NCBI RefSeq assembly: GCF_014050145.1
Contig: NZ_JACFYF010000007.1
Span: forward strand, 162,443-226,442
Length of the DNA: 64,000 bases
Reading direction: 5' to 3'
Origin: Vibrio marinisediminis
GTDB lineage: Bacteria > Pseudomonadota > Gammaproteobacteria > Enterobacterales > Vibrionaceae
Part shown: positions 10,370 to 19,129 of the stretch, piece by piece
Position numbering within the stretch: position 1 is the stretch's first letter
How the letters are laid out: each line of letters begins with the position of its first letter
Translations under genes and position numbers: made by a program
Notes under the pieces: generated by a model
The model's input: only the letters and a program-made list of their open reading frames with translations
Told to the model about the DNA's origin: nothing
Databases searched by the model: none

Positions 10370-12115
10370 GTGAACCTTCTTCAAAAATTACAACTAATAG
10401 TATTTGCCCTGTTCTGTAGTGAAGCGTATGCAGAGCAGTGGCAAAGTAAAAATATATTAGTCATTCACTCTTACGCTCCTTCATATCAGTGGACCTCAGA
10501 TTTTCAAGCGGGCATTGAAAGTGCATTAAAACTCTCTAATGCCAATGTAAAACTCTCAATCGAGTATTTGGACACCAAGCGTGTTGTTCACAAAAACTTC
10601 TATGATGAGTTTACCCAATACTTTACGGCAAAATACCAAAACTATCATTTTGATGCCGTACTCGTGACTGATGATAATGCGATAACGATGCTCAATGAAT
10701 GGGAAGATAACCCATTGAGAGGTTTGCCAATTGTTGCGGGAGGGATTAACAACAAAAGCGCGACGCTAGACAATTTAACAGAGCAATCTCATATCATTTT
10801 TGAAAAAGACGAAATTGAGAAAACTCTCGCACTGATAGAGACTTTAAGACCAAAATTGAAAACGCTCTACTATGTATCGGACAGAAGCGCGACATCAGAG
10901 CTGATCCGAAAAGACGTGTTGGCTGAGCTTAAAGAATTAGGTACATACAGAGTTGAAGAAATTCGTGATCTGTCATTAGAAGATGCGGTGAATGTCGTTA
11001 GTAATATTTCTGTCGATGATGCGGTGCTTCTCACGCACTACAATACCGAAGTTGAACAAGGTACCTACCATCGATACAACTTCCTAGCGCACGAATTTGC
11101 AAAAAACAGCAATGCACCTGTTTTTGTGTTTTGGGAGTTTTACATTACAAACGGTGTTGTTGGCGGACATGTCCATCGTTCGACCCAAATAGGTATGCAA
11201 ATGGTTTCTGCGCTCAATCGGTTCATTCCGCTAGAGCTCAGATCCGATTTGAAAGTAACAGCGTTAGACCGACCTGTCATCGATTACCAAGTATTAGATC
11301 GCTTCGGATTAAAGTCTCACTTGCTACCTGAGAATACGGTTTTTAAGAATCAGCCCAAAAGCTTCATCAAAGAAAACTGGCAAATTATCAGTGTTGGGCT
11401 TTCAATCTTTTTTTGTATGACCTTAATCATCATTACGCAAGCTATTGCGATCCGTCAGAAAAAAGAACTTAACAAACAAAGCAGGAAAATAGTGCGATTA
11501 CAAAAGAAAACCATGCAAACTCAAAAAGATATGATTGTCGTACTAGGAGAGGCGATCGAAACTCGTTCTGGTGAAACGGGAAATCATGTTAAGCGAGTGG
11601 CGCAAATTTCCTCTTTGTTAGGAAGTCTATATGGGTTGTCTAACCGTGAGCTGGAACTAATTGAAATCGTCAGCCCAATGCATGATGTTGGGAAGATCGC
11701 GATACCGGAAGCGATATTAGATAAACCTGGAAAACTGAACGAACAGGAGTGGGAGATAATGCAAACGCATACCTCCCATGGTCACCGTTTGTTGAGTTCG
11801 AGCAAAGGCTATGTTTTTAAGCTTGCCGCAATGATTGCCCATCAACATCATGAGCGATGGGATGGTAATGGCTACCCGAATGGTTTATCTCAAACAGAGA
11901 TCCACGTTTTTGCGCGAATTACTGCGGTCGCTGATGTGTTTGACGCTTTACTTAGTGTGAGATGTTACAAACAACCTTGGTCAATAAAAGATGTCATCGA
12001 TCATTTCGATCGGGAAAGAGGCGCTCAGTTTGATCCTTATTTAGTCGACTTGTTACTTGAAAATTGGGCGCAATTTATAGAAATAAGAAATACCTACCCA
12101 GATAAAACAAATTGA
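10370..12115 (+). CDS. Membrane HD-GYP c-di-GMP phosphodiesterase with periplasmic binding-protein-like sensor
   Basis: About 581 residues. An N-terminal signal (NLLQKLQLIVFALFCSEAYA) precedes a periplasmic domain of ~310 residues that resembles ABC sugar-binding-like sensor folds (ILVIHSYAPSYQWTSDF). A TM helix follows near nt 11390-11450, then a short coiled coil. The HD-GYP domain is complete: SPMHDVGKIAIPE for the HD metal site, HQHHERWDGNGYP for the GYP signature, and FDALLSVRCYK. It should hydrolyse c-di-GMP in response to a periplasmic ligand. I prefer the GTG at 10370, which begins a normal signal peptide; an in-frame TTG at 10343 would add nine residues. Neither has a strong ribosome binding site. 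Confidence 0.87.
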   Translation: MNLLQKLQLIVFALFCSEAYAEQWQSKNILVIHSYAPSYQWTSDFQAGIESALKLSNANVKLSIEYLDTKRVVHKNFYDEFTQYFTAKYQNYHFDAVLVTDDNAITMLNEWEDNPLRGLPIVAGGINNKSATLDNLTEQSHIIFEKDEIEKTLALIETLRPKLKTLYYVSDRSATSELIRKDVLAELKELGTYRVEEIRDLSLEDAVNVVSNISVDDAVLLTHYNTEVEQGTYHRYNFLAHEFAKNSNAPVFVFWEFYITNGVVGGHVHRSTQIGMQMVSALNRFIPLELRSDLKVTALDRPVIDYQVLDRFGLKSHLLPENTVFKNQPKSFIKENWQIISVGLSIFFCMTLIIITQAIAIRQKKELNKQSRKIVRLQKKTMQTQKDMIVVLGEAIETRSGETGNHVKRVAQISSLLGSLYGLSNRELELIEIVSPMHDVGKIAIPEAILDKPGKLNEQEWEIMQTHTSHGHRLLSSSKGYVFKLAAMIAHQHHERWDGNGYPNGLSQTEIHVFARITAVADVFDALLSVRCYKQPWSIKDVIDHFDRERGAQFDPYLVDLLLENWAQFIEIRNTYPDKTN

Positions 12116-12267
12116 CCTTATGCATCATAAAATCTACTAAAGTGATACAAGACGATATTTTCAATATTTTCAGACATTAAAAAGTAGTTTTGTTAACTAG
12201 ACACTTTCAGAAATGCAAAATTTATTTAATATTTAGGAAGGGAAAATAATTAGTAGAGGTTGTTCGA

Positions 12268-12909
12268 ATGAATAAAACCCTATGCGTTATCTTCGATTGC
12301 GAAGGTACTCTTGTTGATAGTGAAATTTTGTGTTGTCGTGCGTTGTCTTCAGTATTTAATAGTTTTGGCGCTCAATTAACGGTAGAGCAAGCTATGCGGC
12401 ACTTTGTTGGGGGCAAGCTAGCAGATATTTTAAGTGATACTCGAGAACGTTTGGGTTTGAACATATCTTTAGATGTATTAGAGCCACTTTATCGCACAAC
12501 ACTGAAGACGCTTTTTGAATCTGAGCTAAAACCAATGAACGGTGCAAAAAATTTGCTCGAATTCTTGGAGCAGAAAGAAATAGATTTTTGTGTCGTATCA
12601 AATGGTCCAAGAGATAAAATTGAGCACGCTCTCGAATTAACCGGCCTCTTGCCTTATTTTTCAGGAAAAGTTTATTCCGCATTCGATACAAATAGCTGGA
12701 AGCCGGAACCTGATTCAATATTGTACACGGCAATGAGCATGGGTTATCGCCCCGAAGAGTGTCTTTATGTTGATGATACTGCGAAAGGTTTAGAAGCTGG
12801 AGTCCGGGCTGGAATACGAACCATACAATTAGAAGGGATCAGCAAACAAACGTTTCCTGGTATTGTTGGTAAAATATCGAAATTAGGTCAGATAGAAGAA
12901 TTAGTATAA
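12268..12909 (+). CDS. yieH: HAD hydrolase, YieH-like, with DCEGT motif
   Basis: A 213-residue HAD protein similar in layout to E. coli YieH (6-phosphogluconate phosphatase): FDCEGTLVDSEILC, VVSNGPRDKIEHAL, SWKPEPD and LYVDDTAKGLEAG are co-linear with that family. Nucleophile Asp10, the motif II serine, the motif III lysine and the motif IV DD pair are present. The second aspartate of motif I, the usual acid/base, is a glutamate (Glu12), so DxDGT reads DxEGT. This change could alter or slow catalysis. A good terminator overlaps the stop codon. Substrate is inferred from family only. Confidence 0.82.
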   Translation: MNKTLCVIFDCEGTLVDSEILCCRALSSVFNSFGAQLTVEQAMRHFVGGKLADILSDTRERLGLNISLDVLEPLYRTTLKTLFESELKPMNGAKNLLEFLEQKEIDFCVVSNGPRDKIEHALELTGLLPYFSGKVYSAFDTNSWKPEPDSILYTAMSMGYRPEECLYVDDTAKGLEAGVRAGIRTIQLEGISKQTFPGIVGKISKLGQIEELV

Positions 12910-12929
12910 AGCCCCTAACGGGGCTTTAT
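12906..12929. terminator. Bidirectional intrinsic terminator
   Basis: A 10-bp stem (ATAAAGCCCC with its complement) with a TAAC loop lies between the convergent YieH-like and zinc-ribbon genes, overlapping the first stop codon. Confidence 0.85.
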
Positions 12930-12932
12930 TTA

Positions 12933-13142
12933 TCAATGGGATAGCATCGATTGCGTAATCGTGATCGGGGCGATAGAAGCAGGATGTAGTGTTTCTGTTG
13001 CTACAATTTGCTGAACATCTTCAAATAACGAACCGCAACCAGCGCAAAGTAGTGAGCCTGAGTTAGAAATTAGAAATTCGTCGCAATTACAAAGTGGGCA
13101 GTGATCCACATTTTCAATAGGGCTTAGTTTATTATCTTTCAC
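12933..13142 (-). CDS. Small zinc-ribbon protein
   Basis: A 69-residue protein with two CxxC-type knuckles (HCPLCNC and LCAGCG) separated by about 14 residues, a typical zinc ribbon. The GTG start at 13142 has GGAG upstream at proper spacing; the open frame extends 49 codons further, but that part is AT-rich and unlike protein. The C-terminal third is hydrophilic and unrecognised. It could act as a nucleic-acid- or protein-binding adaptor, but no function can be assigned. It converges on the YieH-like gene through a shared terminator. Confidence 0.68.
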   Translation of the reverse strand: MKDNKLSPIENVDHCPLCNCDEFLISNSGSLLCAGCGSLFEDVQQIVATETLHPASIAPITITQSMLSH

Positions 13143-13451
13143 GTTATCTCCTGCAGCAAAGGAACTAGTTATTATTTTATATTTATAAATTTTATTAATT
13201 AGTTTAATTTTTGTTTCTAATTTGTAATGCGTATAGTGTAGTTCAATAAAAGGCGATATTGGTGAATAATTTGTACTGCTTAAGCTCACTCTGAGAGTGA
13301 ACTCAAAAATCGCTTGTTATTTAGCTGATGCTATCACTAATAATGACGTGTTAAGTGAATTTTGTGCAAAATTTACTAACATTAAACACATTAATCAGTT
13401 ACCGGTTCCAAATCTTGTTTCGTCTGGTTTTAAAAATATTATGAGTCGCCA

Positions 13452-13772
13452 ATGAAAGAATCTTATTGTGTCGTGCTAACGACGACTAATTGTGAAGAAA
13501 ACAAGCAAGCGCTTGTTAGCGGCATCTTATCTAATCAATTAGCTGCGTGTATACAGACGATGCCAATTGAAAGCCATTATATGTGGCAAGGCAAGGTCTG
13601 TAACGATATTGAGATATTGCTGGTTATAAAGACAACAACGGATTGCTATCAAGAGTTAGAGAACCTCATTGTTAAAATACACAATTATGAGGTTCCCCAA
13701 GTCGTTCAATTACCGTTTAGCGAAGGCTATAACCCTTATTTAGCATGGCTTGATGAAAATACTCGTCGTTGA
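13452..13772 (+). CDS. cutA: Divalent cation tolerance protein CutA
   Basis: A 106-residue trimeric PII-like protein of the CutA1 family. Family marks are present: VVLTTTNCEE, the LAACIQ segment with its cysteine, a YMWQGKV strand, EILLVIKTT and the C-terminal HNYEVPQVVQLP stretch followed by YLAWLDE. CutA is linked to copper and other divalent cation tolerance, though its molecular role remains unclear. The 3' end overlaps the convergent yjdF-like gene by 37 nt, so no terminator separates them. The ribosome binding site is weak. Confidence 0.93.
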   Translation: MKESYCVVLTTTNCEENKQALVSGILSNQLAACIQTMPIESHYMWQGKVCNDIEILLVIKTTTDCYQELENLIVKIHNYEVPQVVQLPFSEGYNPYLAWLDENTRR

Positions 13773-14353
13773 ACGCTGAGTAAAAATAGTGAAGAAATCG
13801 CACCAAGAGTATCCATTAGCATATCTTTCTGAGCATCCCAAATATCGCCTTGCGATCCTAAAAAGGCGATGCCTTCTTCACCGCCAGCTATCTCGGCGTA
13901 CCACCATTCGATGATTTCGTAACCCGCAGCTAGGGACATAATAGCAAACAGTCCAAATAACATAGCGATTGCAGGCTTAACCGCATGTCTTTTTAATAAG
14001 TATTCAGCAATTGGATATGCATAAAACCCAATAGAAAAATGGGCGACGCGGTCAAAATGGTTTCGATCCTGTGAGCCTATTAGCTCGTTAAACCAATCAA
14101 ACGGTACGTTTGCAAATGTGTATTTGGAGCCGATTGTGTGCATCACAATCCAGACAAACATTAATACATAAGAGGTCTTGGAAAAAGCAAAGCTTCTAGA
14201 TACCCACCAAATAATACCTAATACGCCAACGACGGGAAGGATTTCTGCTACCCATACCGCCCGAGAAGTTGGCGAGATCGCCGCAAATACAAACACGATT
14301 GAATAGAGGGCTGACAACAACATCAGGGTCTTGGTGTTATTCTTGGTGTGCAT
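13736..14353 (-). CDS. yjdF: Inner membrane protein, DUF2238/YjdF family
   Basis: A 205-residue polytopic membrane protein with about five to six hydrophobic helices. The conserved family segments are visible: QDRNHFDRVAHFSIGFYAYPIAEYLL, the GYEIIEWWYA helix with acidic residues inside the membrane region, and LGSQGDIWDAQKDMLMDTLGA. E. coli YjdF belongs to this family; its function is unknown. The start has AAGGA 8 nt upstream. The 3' end runs 37 nt into the end of cutA. It is transcribed away from a 44-bp palindrome at 14393-14436. Confidence 0.88.
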   Translation of the reverse strand: MHTKNNTKTLMLLSALYSIVFVFAAISPTSRAVWVAEILPVVGVLGIIWWVSRSFAFSKTSYVLMFVWIVMHTIGSKYTFANVPFDWFNELIGSQDRNHFDRVAHFSIGFYAYPIAEYLLKRHAVKPAIAMLFGLFAIMSLAAGYEIIEWWYAEIAGGEEGIAFLGSQGDIWDAQKDMLMDTLGAISSLFLLSVQRRVFSSSHAK

Positions 14354-14392
14354 AATTTCGTTCCTTCGTTAAAGATAGGCTAATCATACGCG

Positions 14393-14436
14393 ACAATAAA
14401 ACAGTGTGCAATTATAATTGTACGCTGTTTTATTGT
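14393..14436. repeat. 44-bp near-perfect palindrome
   Basis: The two 22-nt arms meet without a loop and match at 20 of 22 positions; both mismatches are G-U compatible in RNA on one strand. Outer arms read ACAATAAAACAG and CTGTTTTATTGT. It lies 40 bp upstream of yjdF and 172 bp upstream of the DnaJ-related gene. It could be a bidirectional operator, a cruciform or a transcribed hairpin. Confidence 0.6.
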
Positions 14437-14607
14437 TGTGCGTGATAATCAGGAAATATGCTGAATCAACCTAAATCCATATCTTAGCGGAAAACTGAGG
14501 GGTTCGTTCAAAAGACAATTCTAAGCTGGTCAATTTGTGTTGTATGTTTAAAAGTAAACTGAGTAAGCTAGACTAAACAGTAGTAACTATTTGATGAACT
14601 GAAAGAT

Positions 14608-15228
14608 ATGCCACAACAGTGCAACATTGCTTATGCTAATGAAATCGAGAATCCGCTTGTGTGGCCTATTTTAGAGGTACTTCGAAAGCAAGCTAAGGGC
14701 TGGAAAGTCCATACGTTAGCTAGTGAACTTATTGATTTGCATCTCATGCCTCAACTCGATAGTAGCCCCGAGAAAGACTTGTTTAAGCGCAATTTTTTAC
14801 TGATGAACGCGCTTTATCAGCTACAAGAAACCCTATACCCAGATCACTATGTTCAAGTTGAATCAATGAACATTGCGTTGCTGAGCAACAGAAATAGCAA
14901 TCTAGCGTTTGATATTGACTCTCAAGACCCACTGCGAGACTACTATACTGATTGGTCAAACTATGAAGCAGAGCATGGCGAGATCCGTCGCTTGCTCGAT
15001 GAGTTTTGGACCCGTTACCGAGATTATGTTGGCAGTGATAAATTGCAAGTAGGGGACATTACGCGTTCCAAAGCCTTAAGAGTTTTTGAGTTGAATGAAG
15101 GCGCGAGCGACAATGAAGTTCGTAAACGCTGGAGAAAGCTCGCTTTAAAATGGCATCCCGATAGGGAAACTGGCAATAGTGATCATTTTAGATTGGTTTG
15201 TGAAGCGTGGAATGTCCTTCGAGCTTAA
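14608..15228 (+). CDS. DnaJ-related co-chaperone
   Basis: A 206-residue protein with an N-terminal DNAJ_related-type domain (residues ~10-130; NPLVWPILEVLRKQ...VHTLASEL) and a C-terminal J domain. The J domain keeps the essential HPD tripeptide (LKWHPDRE) and helix III/IV residues (FRLVCEAWNVLR), so it should stimulate an Hsp70 ATPase. The J domain is at the C-terminus, as is usual for this subfamily and unlike DnaJ itself; no zinc-finger or G/F region exists. The client or partner Hsp70 is unknown. It ends at a shared strong terminator. Confidence 0.87.
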   Translation: MPQQCNIAYANEIENPLVWPILEVLRKQAKGWKVHTLASELIDLHLMPQLDSSPEKDLFKRNFLLMNALYQLQETLYPDHYVQVESMNIALLSNRNSNLAFDIDSQDPLRDYYTDWSNYEAEHGEIRRLLDEFWTRYRDYVGSDKLQVGDITRSKALRVFELNEGASDNEVRKRWRKLALKWHPDRETGNSDHFRLVCEAWNVLRA

Positions 15229-15257
15229 CTCTACCTATTAGAGCATCACCGGATTAA

Positions 15258-15281
15258 AAAAAGCGCCCATGGGCGCTTTTT
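15258..15281. terminator. Bidirectional intrinsic terminator
   Basis: An 11-bp stem (AAAAAGCGCCC with its complement) and 2-nt centre lie between the convergent DnaJ-related and ABC-class ATPase genes, with A and T tracts on the two sides. Confidence 0.88.
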
Positions 15282-15283
15282 CA

Positions 15284-16939
15284 CTAGTTTGATTTCTTGA
15301 ACTGAGATTTTCTCATGCGGTTTAATGCCGCCATTACATCCAGTACGCGAGGTTTTGCTAAATCGCCTTGGCTTGGCATTGCGCCGTGCCAATCCCCCTC
15401 GAGCATTTGTGCAATGTCTTTTGGTGGATTGTTAGACCAACCCGGTAATTGAGCAAGTTGGAACCAAACCCAACCAATTGCATTCACTTCACAGCTAGAT
15501 TCAAGTTGCTCTAACGCAGATAGATCAGCAAACTCTTTACCGAAACGCAGTGAGTCAGTGCCTTTTGCCGCAACGCGGAACTTACCTTCTGTTAGAATCG
15601 CTTGTAACGCCGCGCGGTTTAAACTGCGTGGTCTAAACGTAGCCAGCGGCGATTCACTTTCGTTTGAGCGTTGCGTCGGATGTTGAGCAATCACTTGCTG
15701 TGCTTTTTCTGTAACATCTACCGCTTGGTAGTCGTGCATCTGAATCACGGTATCCGCGACATCGAGGTAGTCACCAGAACCACCCATTACGACGATGGTG
15801 GAAATGCCCATTTCATCACGTAACTGACCGATTCGGTCAACTAATGGTGTGATAGGTTCATCTCCTTTACTTACAAGTGCCTGCATACGCTCATCACGGA
15901 TCATAAAATTCGTCGCTGATGTATCTTCATCAATCAACAAGTTTTGAGCACCGCTTTCAATTGATTCTTGTAACCAAGCGGCTTGAGATGTTGAGCCTGA
16001 AGCATCTTGAGTTGAAAAATCGCCAGTGTCTTTGCCCATAGGCAGGTGGTTAATGTAATTCGACAAGTTTAGGTTGTGGACACATCGTCCATCTTCGGCG
16101 CGAATTTTCATACTATTGATGTTGGTTACAATACGTTCGCGACCATCACCAGGGATGTGGTTGTAGATAGAGCGTTCAATAGCCGTTAATAAAGTCGACT
16201 TACCATGAAAGCCACCACCAACGATCAAACTAATACCTTTTGGTAAGCCTAGACCTCTCAACTCACCTTGGTTTGGTGTGGTTAGTGTTACCGCAAGAGA
16301 GTCGGGTGCAATAAACGCAACAGCTTCTTTCATTGGTAGATCACAGTTACCAGCAAAACGAGGAAGAATCGAACCATCACCAATAAAGGCAACGAGATTA
16401 CGATCTTCCAATTGGGCTCTCATTGCATCTTGGTCTTCAATGATTTGGCAATGATGTTCCAATGCTTCACGGTCAATCTCTCTTTCAATCGTTGCACGAC
16501 GAATAAATTTAGGTAAATGGAACGTCAGGATGTTGATGGTCTTTTTACCTAGTACCGAACGCCCTTCAGCAGGAAGGTTCGCTCGAAAACGTAATTCAAT
16601 ACCTTCTTCAGTAAACACGACTGAGGTTGAATCCAGTACAGTTTGTCCTGAAAGCGCAATACTAATGTGAGTTTCTTGCTTAGCAAACTCTGCAAACTTA
16701 CGTGCAATATAATCACGTGCGGCAATTTGATAAGCGGGTGATTGTTCTTTCAGCCATTCTAGCCCAGTAAGAGACCAAGGACGGATTGCGCGCAATCTCG
16801 AAGCCGACGCAAAAGGGTCGCCTTGCACGTAATCGACAAACAGTTTGTAGTCAGTAAAGTCGTAGCAGCCTTTAATTTGTTGATAGGCGCGATAATTCTG
16901 TTTTTCGATTTTTTTCAGAGTTGCGATCAATTGATCCAT
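15284..16939 (-). CDS. Predicted ATPase of the ABC class (COG3044 type)
   Basis: A 551-residue cytoplasmic protein matching the 'predicted ATPase of the ABC class' family. A Walker A is clear in VGGGFHGKSTLL (near residue 240), and a Walker B in NLLIDEDTSATNFM (near residue 335), followed by a switch-like VVMGGSGDYL. Residues 1-200 form the family-specific N-terminal region (YKLFVDYVQGDPFASASRLR). There is no transmembrane partner in the neighbourhood, so it is not an obvious transporter. The cellular role of this family is unknown to me. High confidence for family, none for function. Confidence 0.85.
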   Translation of the reverse strand: MDQLIATLKKIEKQNYRAYQQIKGCYDFTDYKLFVDYVQGDPFASASRLRAIRPWSLTGLEWLKEQSPAYQIAARDYIARKFAEFAKQETHISIALSGQTVLDSTSVVFTEEGIELRFRANLPAEGRSVLGKKTINILTFHLPKFIRRATIEREIDREALEHHCQIIEDQDAMRAQLEDRNLVAFIGDGSILPRFAGNCDLPMKEAVAFIAPDSLAVTLTTPNQGELRGLGLPKGISLIVGGGFHGKSTLLTAIERSIYNHIPGDGRERIVTNINSMKIRAEDGRCVHNLNLSNYINHLPMGKDTGDFSTQDASGSTSQAAWLQESIESGAQNLLIDEDTSATNFMIRDERMQALVSKGDEPITPLVDRIGQLRDEMGISTIVVMGGSGDYLDVADTVIQMHDYQAVDVTEKAQQVIAQHPTQRSNESESPLATFRPRSLNRAALQAILTEGKFRVAAKGTDSLRFGKEFADLSALEQLESSCEVNAIGWVWFQLAQLPGWSNNPPKDIAQMLEGDWHGAMPSQGDLAKPRVLDVMAALNRMRKSQFKKSN

Positions 16940-17011
16940 AGTGAACTCACAATTGGAAGGTAAATAAGGCGGCGATTATAAAAATCACACGCCTAGGAGT
17001 AAAGGATTAAG

Positions 17012-18925
17012 CTACTGAAAGGACTGATTTGCACTTTCTGGGTAGTGTTTATTGAGTAAACAGAGCTCAAACTCATCACAGGGCATCGGTTTTCCATAGT
17101 AAAAGCCCTGTCCATATTCACAGCCTTCGCTAATAATGAACTCTTCGTGTTTTTTGGTTTCAATACCCTCAACAGTGATGGTGAGGTTGAGTTTCTTGGC
17201 AATTTTGATAATCGACTGCACAATCGCCTTATCATGCTCATTACTGTCGAGTTGTTTGATAAAGCTTTTATCAACCTTGATCGCATCAAATGGGAATTTT
17301 TTCAAATAGTCGAAAGATGAGTAGCCAGTGCCAAAGTCGTCCAGTGACAGTGTAACTCCTAGGCGATGCAATGCTAGCAATGTGTTGTGGGCTACCTGTT
17401 CATCGGCGATGAGTGTACTTTCTGTTACTTCGAGTTCTAGATACTCTGCAGGTAATTGGTAAGCGGTTAGAAGATCTTCGATTTGTTCTGCAAAGTGGAT
17501 GTTTTTGAGCTGAACCGCTGAAATGTTCACTGCAATTTTGAAGTCTTGTAGTTTGGCTGACCATTCAGAGGCTTTTGCGATTGCTGAACGTAAAACGAAA
17601 TTGCCAACTTCGAAAATAAGTCCATTTTTTTCAGCCATCTTAATCAGCGCCTCGTTTGAAATATCACCTAAAACGGGGTGCCGCCATCGAAGAAGTGCTT
17701 CTGCCCCAGTCCATCGGTGGGTTTCAGGCGACACTTTAGGTTGGAAATAGAGTAGTAAATCGTCGTTACGAACGGCTTGAAGTAAGTAACTTTCTAGGTG
17801 ATTAAGATCTTTTTGTACCAGTGAAATCGCTTTAGAGTAGTGGATGAGTTTGTGACCGGAATCTTTACATGAGCGCATTGCTTCTGAGGCATGTTGTAGT
17901 AATTGTGAGCCTGAGGAGGCGTCACCAGTACTGCTAATGCCTACATAGCTATGTAAATGAAGAGATTCACCTTCTACTTCAAATTCACTGTGGCTGACTT
18001 CAACCAGTTGTAAGCAAAATTGTTCAAGGTCTTCGCTTAAGTTATGTGACTCCATTAAAAACACCAACTCGGTTGAGGTGGGTCGGGCGGTGTGTAAATG
18101 ATAACGCGAGAGATAACCTAACTTTTCTCTTAACTGGACTAAGATCGCTTCCCAAACAGCAAAGCCATATTTACTTTGAATTAGCTTGCCATTACTAAAG
18201 CCAATATGAATCGCTGATACATCGAATTTTTGATGGTCTTGCGCTATGGCGACAGCTCGAGAGGTTTCGAATTCCAGTGAATTTCGGTTGAGGAAGCCTG
18301 TTCCAAGATCGTGCCGTTGATGATAAAGCACTTTTTGCTCGGCAGCTCGTCGCTTATCTATCTCTTGATTAAGAGAAAAATTCAGGTCAACTAAGTCTTG
18401 AGTGCGCGTATTCACGCGAGATTGCAACTCAAAGTTAAGTAACTTCAACTGTTCGTTTTGATAGAGAGTTGCCAGTTGGGCCTCTACGGAATCTTTGTAG
18501 CTTTCAAGTAACTGCGTGGCGGTGTTCGAAATGTGGTGTGGTTTGGAATCGAGCGCGCAAATGGTACCGAATGGTTCGCCGTTTGGCCAATTAACCGGAA
18601 AACCACAATAGGAGATCATCCCTAACTCAATATCTGGATTATTACTCCAAGCAGGGTCTTCGAGTGAATTTGCGACCGTGAGTTGCTTTTGTTGGCTAAT
18701 AACATACTCACAATACAATCCTTGCCCCAATAATTCGTTTGAACCGATTTGATAGGGATGATGGCAATTGTTATTACAAGAAAACACTTCAATTGAATGG
18801 CGATGGACACGCATTATCAATACCGCAGGTACGGGTATTAGCTCGGCGATTAAATTGACGATACGTTGCCAATTATCACTCATTGCTTGTGGAACCTTTA
18901 AATCACTAGTATTAATTTTAGACAT
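17012..18925 (-). CDS. GAF - degenerate GGDEF - EAL phosphodiesterase
   Basis: A 637-residue soluble c-di-GMP protein. Residues ~15-165 form a GAF-type sensor (GQGLYCEYVISQQ...YCGFPV). A coiled coil follows (~165-205), then a GGDEF-like domain whose active loop reads TSTELVF, so cyclase activity should be lost. The EAL domain (~385-625) looks catalytically complete: EALLRW, NISAVQLKN, EVTES, DDFGTGYSS, IKVDKSFI, TVEGIET and GQGFYYGKP. It therefore likely degrades c-di-GMP under GAF control. No membrane segment is seen. AAAGGA precedes the start, slightly far. Monocistronic, minus strand, downstream of fabV but separated by a terminator. Confidence 0.9.
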   Translation of the reverse strand: MSKINTSDLKVPQAMSDNWQRIVNLIAELIPVPAVLIMRVHRHSIEVFSCNNNCHHPYQIGSNELLGQGLYCEYVISQQKQLTVANSLEDPAWSNNPDIELGMISYCGFPVNWPNGEPFGTICALDSKPHHISNTATQLLESYKDSVEAQLATLYQNEQLKLLNFELQSRVNTRTQDLVDLNFSLNQEIDKRRAAEQKVLYHQRHDLGTGFLNRNSLEFETSRAVAIAQDHQKFDVSAIHIGFSNGKLIQSKYGFAVWEAILVQLREKLGYLSRYHLHTARPTSTELVFLMESHNLSEDLEQFCLQLVEVSHSEFEVEGESLHLHSYVGISSTGDASSGSQLLQHASEAMRSCKDSGHKLIHYSKAISLVQKDLNHLESYLLQAVRNDDLLLYFQPKVSPETHRWTGAEALLRWRHPVLGDISNEALIKMAEKNGLIFEVGNFVLRSAIAKASEWSAKLQDFKIAVNISAVQLKNIHFAEQIEDLLTAYQLPAEYLELEVTESTLIADEQVAHNTLLALHRLGVTLSLDDFGTGYSSFDYLKKFPFDAIKVDKSFIKQLDSNEHDKAIVQSIIKIAKKLNLTITVEGIETKKHEEFIISEGCEYGQGFYYGKPMPCDEFELCLLNKHYPESANQSFQ

Positions 18926-19026
18926 TATAAATGTAGTCCTTTGTGGCTAAAGCCAAAAGAGAGCTGTCCATGCTCCTATTTACATAATAGACTGAATTTC
19001 CCTTGATTGATTGTATGTCACTCTAA

Positions 19027-19059
19027 CAAAACCAGCCTCCGATAGTTGCAAGAGGCTGG
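19027..19059 (-). terminator. fabV intrinsic terminator
   Basis: CCAGCCTC and GAGGCTGG form an 8-bp stem; on the minus strand it is followed by TTTTGTT, downstream of fabV. Confidence 0.75.
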
Positions 19060-19129
19060 TAGTAGTCACGTAATATCTCAAAATAAAGACAAGTGAAGGC
19101 TCTTTGTGAGCCTTGTGGTTTGAACCTTG

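Noticed and set aside
12933-13289. 118-codon version of the zinc-ribbon protein
   Set aside because: The first 49 codons are AT-rich and non-protein-like, while GTG 13142 has a good GGAG site.
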